64,000 nt of DNA, from assembly GCF_004168625.1 (NCBI RefSeq), contig NZ_SDWW01000008.1, positions 53,449-117,448 on the forward strand. The letters are read 5' to 3'. The notes beneath the pieces are model-generated. The model did no database searches. It saw only the letters and a program-made list of their open reading frames with translations, and had not been told where the DNA came from. The position numbers were made by a program, and so were the translations under genes. Below, piece after piece: positions 26,075 to 34,286 of this stretch; positions within the stretch are counted from its first letter, which is position 1; each line of letters starts with the position of its first letter. This DNA comes from Pengzhenrongella frigida (GTDB taxonomy: Bacteria > Actinomycetota > Actinomycetes > Actinomycetales > Cellulomonadaceae).

Positions 26075-27318
26075 AGCACACCCCGCGCCCGGAGCGACGC
26101 GAGCTCCTCGGCGCCGAGGCCGAGCTCGCCGAGCACCGCGTCGGTGTCTGCACCCGGCGCCCGCCCCGTGAACCGGATCGGTGCGCCGTCCCGGGACATC
26201 CGGAACAGCGGCCCCTGCATCGCGATGCGCCCGAGGTCGTCGTCGTCGACGTACGCGATCGTGCCCAGGGCGTTGAACTGCGGGTCGGCGACGATGTCAC
26301 CGGCGTCGTAGACGGGCGCGATGGCGGCCTCGGCGGCCTCGAAGGCGGCGATGACGTCGTCCCGGGTGCGCTGGCCGACCCACGCTGCGACCGCTCCGTC
26401 CAGATCGTCGGCGTGGGCCGCACGGCCGGAACCGGTGGCGAACCACGGTTCGTCGACGACGTCGGGCCGCCCCACCAGGCGCATCACCCGCTCGGCGATG
26501 CTCAGCGCGCTGGTCGAGACCGCGACCCAGGCACCGTCGGACGTCCGGTAGGTGTTGCGGGGCGCGTTGTTGGCTGATCGGTTGCCGGTGCGGGGTTGGA
26601 CCGATCCGAGCTGGTCCCAGCGCGTGATCTGGGGACCGAGCATGGCCAGCATCGGCTCGATGATCGCCAGGTCGACGACCTGGCCGAGCCCGGTCCGGGA
26701 GCGGGCGTGCAGGGCTGCCATCACGGCATAGGCCGTTGCGAGCGACGCGACCCCGTCCGCGAGCCCGAACGGTGGCAGCGTGGGTGGCCCGTCGGGTTCC
26801 CCCGTCAGCGAGGCGAAGCCGCTCATCGCCTCGGCGAGGGTGCCGAACCCCGGTCGGCGCCGGTAGGGACCGACCTGCCCGAAGCCGGTGACCCGAGCGA
26901 GGACCAGACCCGGGTTCTGCGCCGAGAGCCGCTCGTAGCCGAGGTTCCAGCGTTCGAGGGTGTCCGGGCGGAAGTTCTCGATCATGACGTCGGCCGTGGC
27001 CGCCAGGCGGACGAGGAGGTCCTGGCCGGCGGGCTGCGACAGGTCCAGGCTGACCGTGCGCTTGTTGCGCCCCAGCGTCTTCCACCACAGGTTGTGCCCG
27101 TCCTTCTCGGGGCCGTGGCCGCGGGAGGGGTCGGGACGGCGCGGGTGCTCGACCTTGATGACCTCGGCGCCGAGGTCACCCAGGTGCATGGCCGCCATGG
27201 GACCGGCGAACAAGGTGGAGACGTCGAGCACGCGCAACCCGGCGAGCGCGCCCGCGCCGACCGCCGTGGCCGTGGCCGTCGCTGTGGCCGTGGCCGCCGC
27301 CAGAGGTTCTCCGGTCAT
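26071..27318 (-). CDS. Class III (CaiB/BaiF) CoA-transferase
   Basis: 415 residues. An N-terminal Ala/Thr repeat (about residues 8-20) precedes a standard family III fold: LRVLDVSTLFAGPMAA, IKVEHPRRPDPSRGHGPEKD, RNKRTVSLDL, IENFRPDTLERWNLGY, and FGLADGVASLATAYAVMAAL, which supplies the catalytic aspartate. It activates a carboxylic acid by transferring CoA from an acyl-CoA donor. ATGA and GTGA overlaps on both sides couple it to the fusion protein upstream and the CitE-like lyase downstream. Transferase plus lyase resembles citramalate- or itaconate-type degradation, but no hydratase gene is present. Confidence 0.9.
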   Translation of the reverse strand: MTGEPLAAATATATATATAVGAGALAGLRVLDVSTLFAGPMAAMHLGDLGAEVIKVEHPRRPDPSRGHGPEKDGHNLWWKTLGRNKRTVSLDLSQPAGQDLLVRLAATADVMIENFRPDTLERWNLGYERLSAQNPGLVLARVTGFGQVGPYRRRPGFGTLAEAMSGFASLTGEPDGPPTLPPFGLADGVASLATAYAVMAALHARSRTGLGQVVDLAIIEPMLAMLGPQITRWDQLGSVQPRTGNRSANNAPRNTYRTSDGAWVAVSTSALSIAERVMRLVGRPDVVDEPWFATGSGRAAHADDLDGAVAAWVGQRTRDDVIAAFEAAEAAIAPVYDAGDIVADPQFNALGTIAYVDDDDLGRIAMQGPLFRMSRDGAPIRFTGRAPGADTDAVLGELGLGAEELASLRARGVL

Positions 27319-29390
27319 GGCCGCGCCTCCGTGTCGGTCCGGGTCGTCCAGGCGCACCGGAAGCCGATGCTGGCCGACCGCGCGAGCCCGAGGCCGGGCA
27401 TCAGGTACTTGGCCGAGAAGTCGGCGGACCGCGGCCCGCCGTCGAAGTACCACTCCGAACCCGGGGTGGCGTGGTCCGCGCCGCCCTTGAGCAGGACGAA
27501 CCGGGTCCGCCCGTCGCTGTGCTCGCTCTCGGTCCAGTTCCAGACGACCGGGCGGCGACGCGTGAAGCCCGGGCGCTCGGCCGCGAGCTGCCACTCGTCC
27601 TCGCTGGGCAGGCGCCCGCCCACCCACGCGGCGTACGCGCGGGCGTCATCGAGGTCGACGAGCGTGACCGGCTGGTCGTCGGCCCCCGGCCACGGTGCGG
27701 GGGCGGCGCCGGCCAGGCCTGCGACCCAGTGCGCCAAGAACCGGTTCGCGGTGCGCGGGCGATATCCGGTGGCAGCCAGGAAGCGCGCGAACTCGCCGTT
27801 GGAGACCTCCCGGGCGCCCACCATCACGTCGCTCGAGAGCCGGACGACCCGCTCGAGCGTGCGCTGGTCGTGCAGCCGCGGCGGCAGCGGCTTCCACTCC
27901 TCGACGTAGGGCGCGCCGTCGTACATCCCGGTCTCCCGGGCGCGGAAGCGCGCCGTGAGGACGTGGGTACCGGCGGGCACGACGACGCCGTCCGGGCCGC
28001 TGTCGGGCGGACCGCTCGCGCGGGCCACCGGGTCGAGCGCCCGGAGCCGCCGCGAGCGTGCGTGCGGGAAGGTGCCGTCGCGGGTGTCCCGGACCGCGGA
28101 GGTCAGTGCGAGCGCCTCGTCCAGTCCGCCGGGCTCGGTGGCGCCGGGCGCGAGTCGCAGGAGCCCGGCGATCCCGTGGGCGGGCACCAGGGTGCGCACC
28201 GGGTCCGGCTGCGCCAGCCGTCGACCCCCGGTCAGGTCCACGAACCGGTCCCCGACGGGCGAACGCACGTCGAGGTCAGCGGCCCCGAGCAGCGGCCCGG
28301 TCCAGTCGGCGTCCCCGCGGTTGACGAACGTCCACGCCGTCACCCCGTCGCGCTCGAACCGGGACGCGTAGACCCCCGCCGCGGTGGCCGCCGGGTCGAG
28401 TGCGGCCAGCGGGGTCCAGTCCCCGCCGTGCAGGACGTCCGCGAGCGCGCGCTGCACGGGGAGCATCCGGCGCAGGGTGGCGGAGTCACGCGCGTTCCAG
28501 CCCACCCAGGTGCCGAAGACGACCTCCCACACCATGAGTCCGACGCCGTTGATCCAGGCGCTCTGCAGCTCGACGGAGTGGTCGCGGTTCCAGCGCCGGA
28601 CGTGATGCTGCATGTGGCGGCGCTCGTACCAGTGCGCGCGCAGCACCCCGGGCACCGGGCTGTCGGCGAACCACTGCGCCCACGACAGGGAGTGGTCGGC
28701 GATCCGCGCGAGGGGCAGCTTCGACTCGCCCTCGAGGGCGATCCCGGGCCGGGCCGCTTCGAGGGCGTCGACGAGGGCGGGGTTGGCCTCCTTGAGGGTG
28801 TCGAGGAAGACGCCGTCCGCGTTCAGGTCCCGGACGAGCGCGGCCAGCTCGACGACGTCGTCCCCGGTCCGGCGGGTGCCGGTGTCCCACGGGTTGTAGT
28901 CGACGAAGACGCGCACACCGGCGTCGTGCAGCGTGGCGACGAGGTCACCGAGGCCGGGGACGTCGCGGTAGAAGTCCCACTGGTTGCGGTCATCGATGCC
29001 GATGACCGGATAGGCGTGCCACAGCACCAGGCCGTCGAGGCCGCCGAGGCGGACCCGCGCGTCGGCGAGCAGCCGCTCGGGGGTGAACCGGTGCGTCTCG
29101 AAGTCGTAGAGCAGCTCGTCCCAGAGCCAGACCTGGGCGACGGCGAAACAGCCCGCCGACCAGGCGCCCTCGGGGCGGTCGTAGGCGGCGCCGGTGAACC
29201 CCAGGCGGGATCGGGCGTCGGTCCGCCACTGGGTCAGGCGGTCCCGCCAGGCCGGCCACTGCTCGGGGTCCTGGGGTGCGGCGAAGATCTTGGCGTCGTC
29301 GAGCGACGCGAGCTCGACGGGGCCGAGCGGCACGGCCGTGGGCAGGTCGATCGCGCGCGGGACGAGGGGGTCGAAGCCGAAATCGATCAT
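27315..29390 (-). CDS. TIM-barrel glycosidase-like protein fused to a formylglycine-generating-enzyme-like domain
   Basis: 691 residues, two parts. Residues 1 to about 470 look like a glycosidase-type barrel (LDGLVLWHAYPVIGIDDRNQ, VRVFVDYNPWDTGTRR, ADGVFLDTLKEAN, GIALEGES), a set typical of uncharacterised GH-like proteins. Residues about 520-691 are an FGE/sulfatase-modifying-factor fold (SSDVMVGAREVSNGEFARFL, GGRLPSEDEWQLAAERPG, SIGFRCAW). The cysteine pair that binds copper in true FGEs is absent from the corresponding segment (LKGGADHATPGSEWYFDGG), so formylglycine synthesis is unlikely and a structural or binding role is more plausible. There is no export signal. ATGA overlaps link it to the kinase gene and the CoA-transferase gene. 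Confidence 0.75.
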   Translation of the reverse strand: MIDFGFDPLVPRAIDLPTAVPLGPVELASLDDAKIFAAPQDPEQWPAWRDRLTQWRTDARSRLGFTGAAYDRPEGAWSAGCFAVAQVWLWDELLYDFETHRFTPERLLADARVRLGGLDGLVLWHAYPVIGIDDRNQWDFYRDVPGLGDLVATLHDAGVRVFVDYNPWDTGTRRTGDDVVELAALVRDLNADGVFLDTLKEANPALVDALEAARPGIALEGESKLPLARIADHSLSWAQWFADSPVPGVLRAHWYERRHMQHHVRRWNRDHSVELQSAWINGVGLMVWEVVFGTWVGWNARDSATLRRMLPVQRALADVLHGGDWTPLAALDPAATAAGVYASRFERDGVTAWTFVNRGDADWTGPLLGAADLDVRSPVGDRFVDLTGGRRLAQPDPVRTLVPAHGIAGLLRLAPGATEPGGLDEALALTSAVRDTRDGTFPHARSRRLRALDPVARASGPPDSGPDGVVVPAGTHVLTARFRARETGMYDGAPYVEEWKPLPPRLHDQRTLERVVRLSSDVMVGAREVSNGEFARFLAATGYRPRTANRFLAHWVAGLAGAAPAPWPGADDQPVTLVDLDDARAYAAWVGGRLPSEDEWQLAAERPGFTRRRPVVWNWTESEHSDGRTRFVLLKGGADHATPGSEWYFDGGPRSADFSAKYLMPGLGLARSASIGFRCAWTTRTDTEARP

Positions 29391-30334
29391 GCGCGGGCCT
29401 CCTGCGGAGCGCGGCCGGGCGGCGGGTAGGTGACGTCCCGCTGGGCGCGGGTCTCGGCCTGGGTCGGGACGGAGTCCTGCGCTCCCGTCCGCTGGACGGC
29501 CAGGGAGGCAGCGGCGCTCCCGAGCCGGACCGCCTCGAGCAGATCCTGGCCGCAGGCGAGCGCGGCAGCGACGACGCCGCAGAACGTGTCGCCCGCCGCC
29601 GTGGTGTCGACCGCCGTGACGGTCGGTGCCGGAACCGTCACGGGGGCCGCCCCGCGGCGGGCCAGGACCGCGCCGGCGCTGCCCAGGGTGAGGATCACGA
29701 CCGGGACGCGCTCGAGCAGCGAGGTCGTGGCGCGCTCGAGGTGGCCGGCGACGGTTCCGCACAGGTCGAGCGCCTCGTGCTGGTTGACCACGAGGATGTC
29801 GATGAGCGACCAGAGCTCGTCGGGCAGCGGGGCCGACGGGGCCGCGTTGAGGATGAAGGCGGTCCCCGGGGTGCGCGCGCGGGCCGCGGCGATGACCGCC
29901 GCCTGCGGGATCTCCAGCTGCGCGAGCAGCACGTCCGCGGCGGCGATCCGGGCGCGCTGGTCGGGGTTCGGCGCACGGACCACGGCATTGGCCCCGGGCA
30001 CGACGACGATCGCATTCTCGCCGCGGTCGTCGACGCTGATCAGTGCGGTCCCGGTGGGCGCGCCGACGGTGGCCAGCAGGTCCGTGCGCACCCCGGAGGT
30101 GGTGAGCGCGACGCGCAGCCGGACCCCGTCGTCGTCGTCGCCGACGCAGCCGAGAAAGCTCGTGTCGGCGCCGGCCCGGGCCGCCGCGACGGCCTGGTTC
30201 GCGCCCTTGCCACCGCCGGAGCGGCTCATGCTCGAGGCCAGCAGGGTCTCCCCCGGACCGGCGATGCGGGGTACCCGCACGGCGAGGTCGAGGTTCACGC
30301 TGCCGACGACGACGACCGTGCCCGCGGCCGTCAT
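29387..30334 (-). CDS. rbsK: Ribokinase-type PfkB carbohydrate kinase
   Basis: 315 residues. The PfkB signature is complete: GSVNLDLAVRVP at the N terminus, GGGKGANQAVAAARAG (about 40-55; sugar binding), VNQHEALDL, and the second signature DTTAAGDTFCGVVAAAL with the catalytic Asp. It most resembles ribokinase. The ATG overlaps the upstream ADP-ribosylglycohydrolase-like stop, and its own stop overlaps the fusion-protein start. In this operon it would phosphorylate ribose, or another pentose, released by the two hydrolases upstream. The symbol denotes family resemblance, and 2-dehydro- or deoxy-sugar kinases are alternatives. Confidence 0.85.
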   Translation of the reverse strand: MTAAGTVVVVGSVNLDLAVRVPRIAGPGETLLASSMSRSGGGKGANQAVAAARAGADTSFLGCVGDDDDGVRLRVALTTSGVRTDLLATVGAPTGTALISVDDRGENAIVVVPGANAVVRAPNPDQRARIAAADVLLAQLEIPQAAVIAAARARTPGTAFILNAAPSAPLPDELWSLIDILVVNQHEALDLCGTVAGHLERATTSLLERVPVVILTLGSAGAVLARRGAAPVTVPAPTVTAVDTTAAGDTFCGVVAAALACGQDLLEAVRLGSAAASLAVQRTGAQDSVPTQAETRAQRDVTYPPPGRAPQEARA

Positions 30335-31689
30335 GCCCGACCCCCGGTCGCGAGGGCCACCGTGCGTCGCGCGAGCGCGGCGATCGACCGCTGGCCGCCG
30401 CCGGGCAGGCTGGTGGCGATCCGGTCGTGGAGCGGTTCGATCCAGGCGTCGGGCAGCTGGACAGCCCCCCGCACCGCACCGACCACCCCGCCCACGGTCG
30501 CACCGGCGGAGTCGGTGTCCCAGCCGGCGCTGACCGCCAGGGCGATGCTCGTGCCGAGGTCACCGTCCCCGGCGGTCAGCGCGTACGCGACGGTGGCGGC
30601 GTTGTTCAGCACGTGCACCCAGTGCAGGTCACCGAACTCGGTGTGCAGCGCATCGAGGGCGTCGGGCATCGGTTGCCCGGCGCGGCCGAGCTCGACCCCA
30701 CGGCGCACGGCGTGCGCGAGCCTGCTGTCGGGGGGCACGACGGCGAGCCCCGCCTCCACCGCGGTGCCGACGTCGTCGACCACCACGGCAGCGGCGCACA
30801 TCCCGGCCACCCACATGGCGCCGTAGACGCCGTTGCGGGTGTGGCTGAGGCGGGCGTCGGTCCACGCCAGGCGCGCCGCGGTCTGCGGGTCGCCGGGGTT
30901 GGTCCACCCGTAGACGTCGGTCCTGATCTGGGCGCCGATCCACTCCCGGAACGGGTTGTGGTGGGTCGCGGTCGACGGGACCGGGCGGGCGTCGAGCAGG
31001 TTGCGGTACGCGGCCCGTTCGGCGGTGAACACGCGACCGGCGGGCAGGTTCGCCAGCCACGCCTCGGCGACGTCGTCGGTCGTGAAGCCGCGCCCGTGGG
31101 CCTCGAGGATCCCCAGCGCGAGGATCGGGAAGTTGAGGTCGTCGTCCTCGGGCATGCCGTCGATGTTCTCGACCAGGCTCGTGGGAGCGCTGCGCCGGTT
31201 CCAGGGCCAGCGTGCCAGGACGTCGTCGGGCAGGCCGACGGCGGTGAAGTAGCCCGCGAGCGGCCAGCGCCCGGTCGCGCGCAGGATCTCCTCGATGCCC
31301 TGGCGAGGGATCTTCTCCACGGGCTTGCCCAGCAGGCAACCGGCCGACCGGCCGAGCCACGCCCCGTGCACCCGGTCGGGGAACGTGGCCGGCACGGCGG
31401 TCCGCTGCGCGGGCGGAGCCGACCAGAGTCGCTCGATCGCGACCAGGTCGTCGGGCTCGTGCGGGTGCGCCGGGGTCGTCAGCGCGTCGAGCGCCACGAG
31501 CAGCTCCCGAGCCAACGCCCGGACCTCGGGGGTGGCGGGCCGCGGCCCGGCCCCGCTCACCGGCGGGTGGGGGTCTCCCCCGCCGTCGACCCAGCGCTGC
31601 GCGAGCGGGGCGACGTCGCGCCCCTCGGCCGCGGACTGGACGAGCTCATGGGCCACGAGATCTTCGGGCTGAGCCCACGTCAGCCTCAT
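30331..31689 (-). CDS. ADP-ribosylglycohydrolase-family protein (large form)
   Basis: 452 residues. An N-terminal extension of about 105 residues precedes the ARH fold: RVHGAWLGRSAGCLLGKPVE, the first metal-binding cluster NIDGMPEDDDLNFP, and the second GWDTDSAGATVGGVVGA. Both acidic clusters that hold the two Mg ions in ARH enzymes are preserved, so it should be catalytically competent. Family members hydrolyse N- or O-glycosidic bonds to ADP-ribose or ribose-like moieties. Genomic placement with an ABC importer and ribokinase suggests a small-molecule riboside rather than ADP-ribosylated protein. ATGA overlaps on both sides. Confidence 0.85.
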   Translation of the reverse strand: MRLTWAQPEDLVAHELVQSAAEGRDVAPLAQRWVDGGGDPHPPVSGAGPRPATPEVRALARELLVALDALTTPAHPHEPDDLVAIERLWSAPPAQRTAVPATFPDRVHGAWLGRSAGCLLGKPVEKIPRQGIEEILRATGRWPLAGYFTAVGLPDDVLARWPWNRRSAPTSLVENIDGMPEDDDLNFPILALGILEAHGRGFTTDDVAEAWLANLPAGRVFTAERAAYRNLLDARPVPSTATHHNPFREWIGAQIRTDVYGWTNPGDPQTAARLAWTDARLSHTRNGVYGAMWVAGMCAAAVVVDDVGTAVEAGLAVVPPDSRLAHAVRRGVELGRAGQPMPDALDALHTEFGDLHWVHVLNNAATVAYALTAGDGDLGTSIALAVSAGWDTDSAGATVGGVVGAVRGAVQLPDAWIEPLHDRIATSLPGGGQRSIAALARRTVALATGGRA

Positions 31690-32861
31690 CGCGCGGCTCC
31701 GGCCCGCGGTGCGTCGACCTCGCTCCGGTCGGTGAGCGCCGCGATCCGGCGCAGGTGCGCCTGGGCCCGCCCGGCGTCGCGGGTGGCGATCTGGTGGGCG
31801 GCGGCGGCCATCTGCTGGCCGACGGCGGTCAGGTCGACCCGGCTCGCGGCCTCGATCGTCGTGATCCACTCCTCGGGGATGACGCCGCGCCCACCCAGGG
31901 CCGCGGTGATGGAGCCGGCCATCGTCGCGATGGAGTCCGCGTCGCGCCCGTAGTTGACGGCACCGAGAACCGACTCGACGAAGTCGCCGTCGTGCGCGAG
32001 CACGAAGCCGAGGGCCACCGGCAGCTCCTCGATCGACTTGGTCCGCGAGGGGAGCCGGGCGTCCATGGCGGGCTTGCGGTACTCCGGTCCGACCGTGTCG
32101 AACGGCGCGATCGCGGCGCGGAGCACGGGCGCGAGCTCGTCCCCCGGCGTGAGCGTCCGCACCGCCTCGACGACCGCCTCGATCGCGTGAAGCGTGCCGT
32201 CGCGCGCCACCGCCAGGCACGCCTCGACCACGGTCTGCGCGGTCGCGCCCGGCGTCATCCCGGCGGCCACCGCCGCGGCGAAGACCCCCGCCGCTTCTCG
32301 TCCGTAGCTCGACTGGTGCGCTCCCGCGACATCGATCGCTTCGGCGTACGCACCGCGGGGGTCACCGGCGTTCGCGATGCCGACCGGTGCCATGTACATC
32401 GCCGCTCCGCAGTTGACGATGTTCCCGACGCCGGCCGAGCGGGGGTCGACGTGGCCGTAGTGCAGCCGGGCGACGATCCACTTCTCGGCGAGGAACACGC
32501 GGTGCAGCAGGATCGTCTCCTTCTCCAGCTCCGGGATCCATCGGACCTCGCCGACGAGCAGGGGCACGAGGTCCTCGGCCACCGCGTAGGCGTCGAGATG
32601 GTCGCCCCGCTTGGCGTACACCTGGACCAGCGCCTGCGTCATCAGGGTGTCGTCCGTGATGTGCCCGTCGCCCTTGTGGTACGGCGCGATGGGTCGGGCG
32701 TCCTGCCAGTTCGGGTAGTACGGGGGCACGATGCCGGTCACCGGTCCGCCGTAGCGCGCCACGATCTGCTCCGGCGTCCAGCCCTCGGTCGCCCCACCCA
32801 GGGCGTCTCCGACGGCGGCGCCGATCAGCGTCGCCACGGTGCGGTCTTCGAGCCAGTTCAC
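31686..32861 (-). CDS. ADP-ribosylglycohydrolase-family protein (short form)
   Basis: 391 residues from a GTG with GGAGA upstream (the ATG 2 bp further up runs straight into TGA). It is a classic ARH architecture: GAAVGDALGGATEGW at the N terminus, GDGHITDDTLM (Mg ligands, about 64-74), GNIVNCGAAMYMAPVGIANA in the middle, and NYGRDADSIATMAGSITAAL near residue 325-345. All metal-binding acidic residues are intact. It differs from the downstream ARH homologue in length and sequence, implying two substrates or two steps. It is the first gene after the binding protein and the intercistronic stem-loop. Confidence 0.88.
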   Translation of the reverse strand: MNWLEDRTVATLIGAAVGDALGGATEGWTPEQIVARYGGPVTGIVPPYYPNWQDARPIAPYHKGDGHITDDTLMTQALVQVYAKRGDHLDAYAVAEDLVPLLVGEVRWIPELEKETILLHRVFLAEKWIVARLHYGHVDPRSAGVGNIVNCGAAMYMAPVGIANAGDPRGAYAEAIDVAGAHQSSYGREAAGVFAAAVAAGMTPGATAQTVVEACLAVARDGTLHAIEAVVEAVRTLTPGDELAPVLRAAIAPFDTVGPEYRKPAMDARLPSRTKSIEELPVALGFVLAHDGDFVESVLGAVNYGRDADSIATMAGSITAALGGRGVIPEEWITTIEAASRVDLTAVGQQMAAAAHQIATRDAGRAQAHLRRIAALTDRSEVDAPRAGAAR

Positions 32862-32902
32862 ATCGTCTCCAGGTTCAGTTCGAGCGTGCGTTGCGGGGGT
32901 GC

Positions 32903-32938
32903 CGGTGGGGTGCGCCGACAGGGGGGCGCACCCCACCG
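32903..32938 (-). other. Intercistronic stem-loop after the binding-protein gene
   Basis: CGGTGGGGTGCGCC (32903-32916) pairs perfectly with GGCGCACCCCACCG (32925-32938), a 14-bp stem and 8-nt loop. It sits 6 bp past the binding-protein stop, in the only long gap of the operon. It probably stabilises the upstream mRNA or partly terminates transcription, setting importer-to-enzyme ratios. The same arrangement occurs at 5824-5855. Confidence 0.7.
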
Positions 32939-32944
32939 AGTCGA

Positions 32945-34243
32945 TCAGCGGTTGACCTGGTCCCACCCGTCCGTGAGCTCCTGCGCGAGCTGCTCTGCGG
33001 TCGTCTGCTGCGCGAGGAACTTCTGGTACGCCGGAGTGGCGACCGTGTCCTTCCACTGCGTGTAGGTGTCGACCGACAGGAACGGCGCCTTGGTGAGGTA
33101 GGCCCCGGACTTGAGGGTGACGTCCCAGCCGTCGGCACCGGCGGTGTCCGTCGCGATCTTCTCCTGGGCCGAGGTCGACGCGGGGATGAGCGCATCAGCC
33201 GTGTTCAGGGCGGCGAGGTTGTCCGTCGAGGCGAAGTAGTTGATGAACTTCGCCGCCTCGGCGACGTGCTCCGAGTCGATGTTGACCGAGAGCGTCTGGG
33301 GGTTGGCGGACTGCTCGGCGCCCTCGGTCCCCTCGAGCGGCGGCAGGACGACCCAGTCGAAGCCGGCCGGCGCGTCCTTGGCGATGTTGGCCGCCTGGAA
33401 CGAGCCCTGCACGGTCATCGCGACGTTGCCCGCGTAGAACGAGGCCAGCACCTCGGAGCCGGACTGCGTCAGGCTCACGGGGTCGATCGACTTGTCGGTG
33501 TACGCCATGTCGGAGATCCGGGTCGGGACGGCCATCTCCCCCTCGCCGATGTTGATCGTCGCTTCCGTGCCGGTGCCGTCGAAGTACGTGCCCCCGAACC
33601 CGAGCCCAAGACTCATGAAGGTCGCCGTCGGGCTCTTCAGGCCCCACGCCACGCCGAACTTGCCCTCCGTCGAGGTCGCCTTGGCGATGTCCTGGAACTC
33701 GTCCCAGGCCATGGTGTCCCCGGTCGGGATGGTCACGCCCGCCGCCTCGAGCAGCGCCTTGTTCGCGAACACCATGTACGACTGCAGCTCGGTCGGGACG
33801 GCGATGATCTGCTCGTCGACGGTCACCGACTCCCAGATGCCGTCGGAGATGTCCGCCGTCAGGTCCTCGTCGACGAGGTCGGTGAGGTCGGCGATGTAGC
33901 CGTCCACGGCGAACGGGATGATGCTCGCGGCCTCGTAGTGGATGATGTCCGGCGCCACCCCGCCGTTGAACTGCGCGACGAGCTTGTCGTAGACGCCGTC
34001 CCAGCCGGCCGGCACCACCTCGACCTGGATGTCCGGGTTCTCGGTGTTCCACGTGTCCACGATCGTCTTGGTGGCCGCGATGGCGCCCGGCTGGTCGGAC
34101 AAGGACTGGAAGGTCAGCGCGACCGGCTCGGCAGGTCCCGTGTCCGTCGCGTCCGCGCCGGGGTCTGAGTTCGAGCCACACGCGGTCAACGAGATCGCGG
34201 TGAGGGCGAGGACGCCCATGGCGGCGATGCCACGGATCTTCAT
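32945..34243 (-). CDS. Carbohydrate ABC transporter substrate-binding lipoprotein
   Basis: 432 residues of extracellular solute-binding family 1. The signal peptide ends in a lipobox (ISLTAC, Cys about 22). The ligand-binding domain has FNGGVAPDIIHYEAASIIPF and DTMAWDEFQDIAKATSTEGK. An ATG with an AAAGG-type site precedes it, and the gap to the permease stop is 43 bp. It is the surface receptor for the substrate of the ARH/ribokinase/CoA-transferase operon. By family it takes oligosaccharides or glycosides, and no feature reveals which. Confidence 0.93.
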   Translation of the reverse strand: MKIRGIAAMGVLALTAISLTACGSNSDPGADATDTGPAEPVALTFQSLSDQPGAIAATKTIVDTWNTENPDIQVEVVPAGWDGVYDKLVAQFNGGVAPDIIHYEAASIIPFAVDGYIADLTDLVDEDLTADISDGIWESVTVDEQIIAVPTELQSYMVFANKALLEAAGVTIPTGDTMAWDEFQDIAKATSTEGKFGVAWGLKSPTATFMSLGLGFGGTYFDGTGTEATINIGEGEMAVPTRISDMAYTDKSIDPVSLTQSGSEVLASFYAGNVAMTVQGSFQAANIAKDAPAGFDWVVLPPLEGTEGAEQSANPQTLSVNIDSEHVAEAAKFINYFASTDNLAALNTADALIPASTSAQEKIATDTAGADGWDVTLKSGAYLTKAPFLSVDTYTQWKDTVATPAYQKFLAQQTTAEQLAQELTDGWDQVNR

Positions 34244-34286
34244 GAGGTGCCTTTCGATGTGGAGGGTGCTGGACGGCCGAGAAGAC

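Noticed and set aside
27240..27310. Short GCCGTG-type tandem units considered as a CRISPR or phase-variable contingency locus
   Set aside because: There are no spacers, and the 6-bp unit cannot shift the reading frame. It is an in-frame Ala-Thr repeat.
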